This document shows positions 36,663-40,070 of a stretch of 40,070 bases of DNA, one piece after another. Location: contig JAHZIV010000097.1 of NCBI GenBank assembly GCA_022601255.1, forward strand, positions 1 to 40,070. Direction: 5' to 3'. Under the pieces are notes generated by a model. That model was not told where the DNA came from and ran no database searches. It saw nothing but the letters and a program-made list of their open reading frames with translations. The position numbers were made by a program, and so were the translations under genes. Positions within the stretch are counted from its first letter, which is position 1; each line of letters opens with the position of its first letter. Source of the stretch: Gammaproteobacteria bacterium. Its GTDB lineage: Bacteria > Pseudomonadota > Gammaproteobacteria > Coxiellales > Coxiellaceae.

Positions 36663-36691
36663 AGTCTAGCATTCTGGTATAAAAACAACAA
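36663..36691 (-). promoter_or_regulatory. Promoter of the min operon
   Basis: On the minus strand TTGTTG (36691-36686) and TAGACT (36668-36663) are spaced by 17 nt, and TGC directly precedes the -10 box (extended -10). It lies about 43 nt before the minC ATG. Confidence 0.55.
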
Positions 36692-36775
36692 GGTTACTAG
36701 TACTAGTTTGAGTGTTTTATAGCTGTATATCGAGAGGTAAGCTTAGTCTGAGATAGCCTTATTAAGATATAAAAG

Positions 36776-37051
36776 CTAGGATGGCTTGGTTTTGCCGCCA
36801 GTAATTCTGCCACAATTGCCCTTCAGTGTGTAAATCCATTCTGTGGGATCGAGATCTTTTTTTGCTTTGCCAGCACAGTTATGTTTGCTGTTGCCGCACT
36901 CATTTTGTCCCTTCTTCGAAATGCCGTAACATTTTTCGATTTTTAGTTTTGTTGGTTTGGCAGCTTCGCTTTGTGCTGTAACACTGATTGCGGCTGTGGT
37001 CGCTACTCCAATTAAAACAGATTTAAACAGTTTTTTTGTTAGAATGTTCAT
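36776..37051 (-). CDS. DUF2282 (BufA1-type bufferin) protein, second copy
   Basis: A 91-residue exported protein of the DUF2282 family. A signal peptide spans residues 1-30. The mature part has the family core EKCYGISKKGQNECGNSKHNCAG...EWIYTLKGNCGRITGG with four cysteines, C41, C52, C59 and C80. DUF2282 proteins (BufA1 bufferins) are substrates of DUF692/MNIO enzymes with DUF2063 partners. The modified cysteines then bind copper in the periplasm. Cysteine spacing (11, 7, 21) is identical to that of the upstream copy, so the two are paralogues. Its ATG overlaps the previous stop (ATGA). No MNIO or DUF2063 gene is seen in the window. Confidence 0.9.
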   Translation of the reverse strand: MNILTKKLFKSVLIGVATTAAISVTAQSEAAKPTKLKIEKCYGISKKGQNECGNSKHNCAGKAKKDLDPTEWIYTLKGNCGRITGGKTKPS

Positions 37052-37383
37052 GATGTTTTCTTCTTTTTAGTTTTCATGGGGGTGCACCCACGTGCGCATC
37101 CTTGTGTAAGCATACCGCCTACAATGCGTTTGCAATTGCCTTTTAGTACCATGATGGAATTTGTGGGGCTGTTATCAACAATTTGTTCGCCAGCGCAAGC
37201 ATGACTGTCATTGCCGCAGTCATTCATGTGTTTTTTAGAAATGCCAAAACAGCTCTCCATTTTAATGTTGGCTGTCGTGATGTTATTGGGGTCCATGGTG
37301 CTTGGTTTGGCTTGAGAGCTTGCGTTGACTGCAAGCACGCTGATTATGATTGCTTTTGCGAGTGTTTTAGAGTGCTGTGTCAC
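37048..37383 (-). CDS. DUF2282 (BufA1-type bufferin) protein, first copy
   Basis: A 111-residue exported protein, paralogous to the next gene. A signal peptide (residues ~8-25) is followed by the DUF2282 core (ESCFGISKKHMNDCGNDSHACAGE, then KGNCKRIVGG) with cysteines C45, C56, C63 and C84. It has an added tail with C96 and C100 (LTQGCARGCTPMKTKKKK). The start is GTG 37383, eight bases after a strong AAGGAGG. It lies 53 nt from divergent doxX. Its extra two cysteines and lysine tail are not part of the usual family core as I know it. Likely periplasmic, possibly copper-related; the maturation partner is not visible here. Confidence 0.85.
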   Translation of the reverse strand: MTQHSKTLAKAIIISVLAVNASSQAKPSTMDPNNITTANIKMESCFGISKKHMNDCGNDSHACAGEQIVDNSPTNSIMVLKGNCKRIVGGMLTQGCARGCTPMKTKKKKTS

Positions 37384-37436
37384 AGTGTGGTCCTCCTTAA
37401 GGTTTAGTATGCTAGCATGGATCTAAAATAGTTTCT

Positions 37437-37952
37437 ATGCTACCATTTTTAGCTATGACGATTCGTATCACTGCATACTGTTTGAGGCCAATATTTTGGC
37501 TGTTAGAACTTGTAAAACCGCTAATAGATTTGTTTGCGCGGATTTGGGTGGCGCAGGTGTTTTTTTATTCTGGTCTTGTAAAGTACCAAGCATTCCAAGC
37601 AACAATTTATTTATTTGCAAATACGTATAAAGTACCTTTTTTGTCTCCTGTGGTTGGAGCATGGTTGGCAACCACCGCTGAATTATTATTACCAGTTTTG
37701 TTGGTGATTGGCTTAGGTGGTCGCATTATGATTCTTATTTTCTTCGTTTATAATGCAATCGTTGCAATATCATACCCATTTTTATGGACCACACAAGGCT
37801 ATATGGCATTGACGCAACATATCGCCTGGGCATTAGTATTAGGGTTGTTGATGTGTCATGGTCCGGGTAAGTTATCTTTGGATTATTTAATCCGGCTTAG
37901 ACATGGGCACCATCTTGAACGTAAACCAAAAGAGATGAATAATTATGAATAA
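37437..37952 (+). CDS. DoxX-family membrane protein
   Basis: A 171-residue membrane protein with four predicted helices. Family landmarks are RIWVAQVFFYSGLVKYQ, VVGAWLATTAELLLPVLLVIGLGGRIM and the closing LTQHIAWALVLGLLMCHGPGKLSLDYLI. DoxX-type proteins occur in bufferin operons and in thiosulfate:quinone oxidoreductase; the biochemical role in the former is unclear. It is divergent from the DUF2282 pair, 53 nt apart, and overlaps the thioesterase gene by eight bases. ATG 37437 and ATG 37455 are both possible starts; neither has a good Shine-Dalgarno. Confidence 0.87.
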   Translation: MLPFLAMTIRITAYCLRPIFWLLELVKPLIDLFARIWVAQVFFYSGLVKYQAFQATIYLFANTYKVPFLSPVVGAWLATTAELLLPVLLVIGLGGRIMILIFFVYNAIVAISYPFLWTTQGYMALTQHIAWALVLGLLMCHGPGKLSLDYLIRLRHGHHLERKPKEMNNYE

Positions 37953-38346
37953 TGAAGCAAAAAAGCAACCGCAGGGCGATTTAGCAATTCGTACTTTGGC
38001 TATGCCGGCAAATACCAACCCGGATGGCGATATCTTTGGTGGCTGGGTGGTATCGCAAATGGATTTAGCAGGTTTGAGTGTTGCACGAAAATACTGTCAT
38101 TCGCGTGCGGTGACTGTTGCAATTGATTCCATGGTTTTTTTAAACCCTGTGCATGTGGGTGATTTTATTTGTTGCCATGCCCGAATGCTTAAGACCGGGC
38201 GTACTTCTATGACAATTGCTATCGAAGTGTGGGCGATTGGTGACGAAGATAGCCCGCATCGACAAGTGACTGAAGGTATTTTTACTTTTGTTGCAGTTGA
38301 TGAAAAGGGAATTCCAAAGCCTATTGAGAAGCACGCGACCGAGTGA
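37945..38346 (+). CDS. yciA: Acyl-CoA thioesterase, YciA-type hotdog fold
   Basis: A 133-residue hotdog-fold thioesterase that hydrolyses acyl-CoA. The family segment TLAMPANTNPDGDIFGGWVVSQMDLAG is intact, with the catalytic Asp within NPDGDIFGGW. VAIDSMVFLNPVHVGDFICCHARMLKTGRTSMTIAIEVW follows. Length fits YciA. It is translationally coupled to doxX. The 3' end overlaps the convergent membrane gene by 26 bases. The physiological acyl-CoA is unknown; YciA members act on a broad range. Confidence 0.9.
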   Translation: MNNEAKKQPQGDLAIRTLAMPANTNPDGDIFGGWVVSQMDLAGLSVARKYCHSRAVTVAIDSMVFLNPVHVGDFICCHARMLKTGRTSMTIAIEVWAIGDEDSPHRQVTEGIFTFVAVDEKGIPKPIEKHATE

Positions 38347-38986
38347 TGGATCCTTTGTTAACTCGATACACCCAATAACGTAAAACAGGAACGAGTATGA
38401 CTGTAGGTGCCATCCAAACAAGAAGTGGCTGTGAAGTATGAATGTTAACAACACAGACTGCAGTAACGACGGCAATCAGACCACCAATCATATCACCGAG
38501 ATGACGCGCAATACGTTTCTTCCCAGTTATACCGCCCTTAATTTGAATATAAAGATCTTGCATACTTAAGTTTATTAATATTGCACCAAATATAATGATA
38601 ACGTAACTCATCATGTTGTGGTGGCTTAATGCAATGGCCCCAAATACAATCATGGCGGCACTGATGATTAGCATTATGCTGGAACGCAACCAGTCTTGTA
38701 ATGCTACAATGCCTTGGCGATTTTGCGCATAACGCATCCCTGAAATGGCAAGATAGTAACTAAATAGACTGATTAAAAATAAAAACCAGTCAGACTTTAT
38801 AAACGACATCGGTATAGCCGTAAAAAATATGCCGGTCATACCATAAAAAAAATAACGGCCTATCTTGCGATGTGTGTTATCACCCTTGCGTTTAAGCATG
38901 ATTATTGAAGCGCTACTTAAGGCGAGGATGCCACAACCAACATGAAGCACTAGTAATATAAAATAGATTGTATTTGAAGTTAACAT
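38321..38986 (-). CDS. DUF2306-like multi-pass membrane protein
   Basis: A 221-residue protein with about seven hydrophobic helices. It opens with a short helix containing VLHVGCGILALSSASIIM, and the next loop holds KGDNTHRKIGRYFF, which fits the DUF2306-type LHRxxGRxY motif with a conserved histidine. It ends RSRASQ. The function of this family is not established. The gene follows the PadR-type regulator by two bases (38989/38986), so the two form an operon, and the regulator probably controls it. Its 3' end overlaps yciA on the other strand. Confidence 0.75.
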   Translation of the reverse strand: MLTSNTIYFILLVLHVGCGILALSSASIIMLKRKGDNTHRKIGRYFFYGMTGIFFTAIPMSFIKSDWFLFLISLFSYYLAISGMRYAQNRQGIVALQDWLRSSIMLIISAAMIVFGAIALSHHNMMSYVIIIFGAILINLSMQDLYIQIKGGITGKKRIARHLGDMIGGLIAVVTAVCVVNIHTSQPLLVWMAPTVILVPVLRYWVYRVNKGSITRSRASQ

Positions 38987-38988
38987 AT

Positions 38989-39534
38989 TTACTCTTGATT
39001 AATTTTACTGAGTGTTTTAAGCGTTTCATTGAAACATGCAAGTTCTGCCTGGGTGGTTTTTATTCCGTAATTTAATGTTATTAGCCAGTAGGGTGCTCGT
39101 TTATTTGTGCTTTTGCTCAGTTTTTCCTTAATGCCCGCATAGGTTTTTAATTCTTTTTCACAATTGCGTTTTTTATCTAAAAGATGATTAATATTATGCT
39201 GGTTGGCACATTCGCTGCCAAAAAATAACTTTAACAAGAGTTCATTGCGGTGAGTAGGGCTGGTGATTTCTTGTTTGAGCCAGTCACGCAGGTGTCGTTT
39301 GCCTTTAGGGGTGATGCTGTAAGTTTTGCGTTGTTTGGCGCCGATATTCTCAACGGTACATTTTGCTAATTTAGCTTGTTCTAGCTTATTGCAAGTCGGG
39401 TAGAGTTGCCCGCTACTTTCAGACCAGAAATGATTGGTGGATTCGTTCATTCTTTTTCGCATTTCGTAACCGCTCATGGGGCTGATGCTCAACATCCCCA
39501 GGATGGCATATTGTGTTTTTGCAGAGTGTTTCAT
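38989..39534 (-). CDS. PadR-family transcriptional regulator
   Basis: A PadR-type winged-helix regulator of 181 residues from ATG 39534. MKHSAKTQYAILGMLSISPMSGYEMRKRM is the typical opening (family form ILGLLSxxPxSGYEL), and SSGQLYPTCNKLEQAKL is the recognition helix and wing. RKTYSITPKGKRHLRDWL completes the wing. The C-terminal part is the dimerising coiled region of PadR. An in-frame ATG at 39543 is an alternative start and neither has a clear Shine-Dalgarno. PadR proteins usually repress a neighbouring gene, here probably the DUF2306-like membrane protein two bases downstream. The ligand is unknown. Confidence 0.88.
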   Translation of the reverse strand: MKHSAKTQYAILGMLSISPMSGYEMRKRMNESTNHFWSESSGQLYPTCNKLEQAKLAKCTVENIGAKQRKTYSITPKGKRHLRDWLKQEITSPTHRNELLLKLFFGSECANQHNINHLLDKKRNCEKELKTYAGIKEKLSKSTNKRAPYWLITLNYGIKTTQAELACFNETLKTLSKINQE

Positions 39535-39612
39535 GGCGACCATTATATATCTAATAGACCTATCATGCAATCATATATAACAACGGTTTGGTAATGATGG
39601 TTCTGATATGCA

Positions 39613-40070
39613 TCATTTATTAAGCCACTTTGGATATGATGAATTAGCTTTAACTCCTAGAAATATGGCAAGCACTGTACCCGCTGTGCTGATAGTATTG
39701 CTTAGACCGAGATATACATGCGAAATTGAAAGCAGGGTTGATAACAATAATAGGCCGCTCCAAATTAGAGATAAGTGTATATGTAATTTATGGCTTCCCT
39801 TGCTGCTGTATTGGCTAGTAAATGGCTTATTCATTAAAACAGAGCCTAACATAACGATGGTCATCGCAATATCACTCCAGAGATTGGGGTGCTGGGTAAA
39901 TGTGTCAGGATGATGTAAGGATAGGCCTAGGATTGCCATTGCCGTAAAAAAAATGCATCCACCGACCTCTAAGACTGCGCCTTTTAGTAAAGCACCTCTC
40001 GCAATTACAATGTTTAATATAAGTGCTATTATTGCGCCACTTAAAAAATCAGTGCCACTGCTCGACAATG
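39613..40070 (-). CDS. Multi-pass membrane protein, truncated at the window edge
   Basis: The frame is open to the right edge, so the true N-terminus may lie outside. At least 151 residues with four or five hydrophobic helices are visible (GAIIALILNIVIARGALLKG, GCIFFTAMAILGL, IAMTIVMLGSVLM, LSLIWSGLLLLSTLLSISH, TAGTVLAIFLGV), ending SYPKWLNK. TTG 40068 is possible but not convincing as a start. No family was recognised. It is upstream of the PadR-type gene by 78 nt on the same strand. Confidence 0.6.
   Translation of the reverse strand, partial: LSSSGTDFLSGAIIALILNIVIARGALLKGAVLEVGGCIFFTAMAILGLSLHHPDTFTQHPNLWSDIAMTIVMLGSVLMNKPFTSQYSSKGSHKLHIHLSLIWSGLLLLSTLLSISHVYLGLSNTISTAGTVLAIFLGVKANSSYPKWLNK

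Overview
The window is a dense, moderately AT-rich piece of a gammaproteobacterial chromosome. The markers are smc-zipA-ligA, minC-minD-minE, rpsF-rpsR-rplI-dnaB-alr, relA next to rlmD, sdhE, and a DegS/AlgW-type protease. The housekeeping genes are intact, and several neighbours look eukaryote-directed: an ankyrin-repeat protein, a protein with an F-box-like N-terminus, a disordered protein with SV40-type basic clusters, and a three-fold repeated membrane-like protein. This mix suggests a host-associated relative of Legionella, Coxiella or Berkiella (Legionellales). That assignment is inference from gene content, not a sequence search. No insertion sequence, prophage or CRISPR array was seen.

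Layout. 1-289: edge of a HepT-like gene. 373-3717: bamD, a DolK/VTE5-like membrane protein, and convergent nadE with a DUF498 partner. 3759-6022: two divergent accessory genes (triplicated-domain protein, ankyrin protein). 6051-9790: ribosomal/replication operon rpsF-rpsR-rplI-dnaB-alr. 9861-11438: F-box-like protein. 11486-14659: aldehyde dehydrogenase and a PoxB-like TPP enzyme, likely one operon. 14855-16190: sdhE overlapping a single-PDZ periplasmic protease. 16270-19778: relA and rlmD on the minus strand. 19870-21222: rseP, outside its usual dxr/bamA setting. 21208-25199: accessory block with a disordered NLS-like protein, an orphan VgrG, a small membrane protein, a Sel1/SPOR lipoprotein and a secreted protein. 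25235-26079: VapBC pair, then tRNA-Glu(CTC) with a clear promoter. 26188-27604: nitronate monooxygenase-like enzyme and a small membrane protein. 27820-34514: smc-zipA-ligA and a SnoaL-like gene, followed by a decayed reading frame. 34770-36691: min operon with a good promoter. 36776-38346: two DUF2282 (bufferin-type) genes divergent from DoxX and a YciA-like thioesterase. 38321-40070: membrane protein, PadR-type regulator and a partial membrane protein.

How the genes work together. Several serve the envelope: BamD, the DegS/AlgW-like protease and RseP (two steps of the sigma-E cascade), the SPOR lipoprotein, ZipA and MinCDE. The likely novel material is in the accessory blocks: the candidate effectors, the orphan VgrG, and the tandem DUF2282 genes, which have a DoxX neighbour but no DUF692/MNIO maturase or DUF2063 partner within view. 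A short CGTCATTGCGAG-type repeat recurs in three intergenic gaps.
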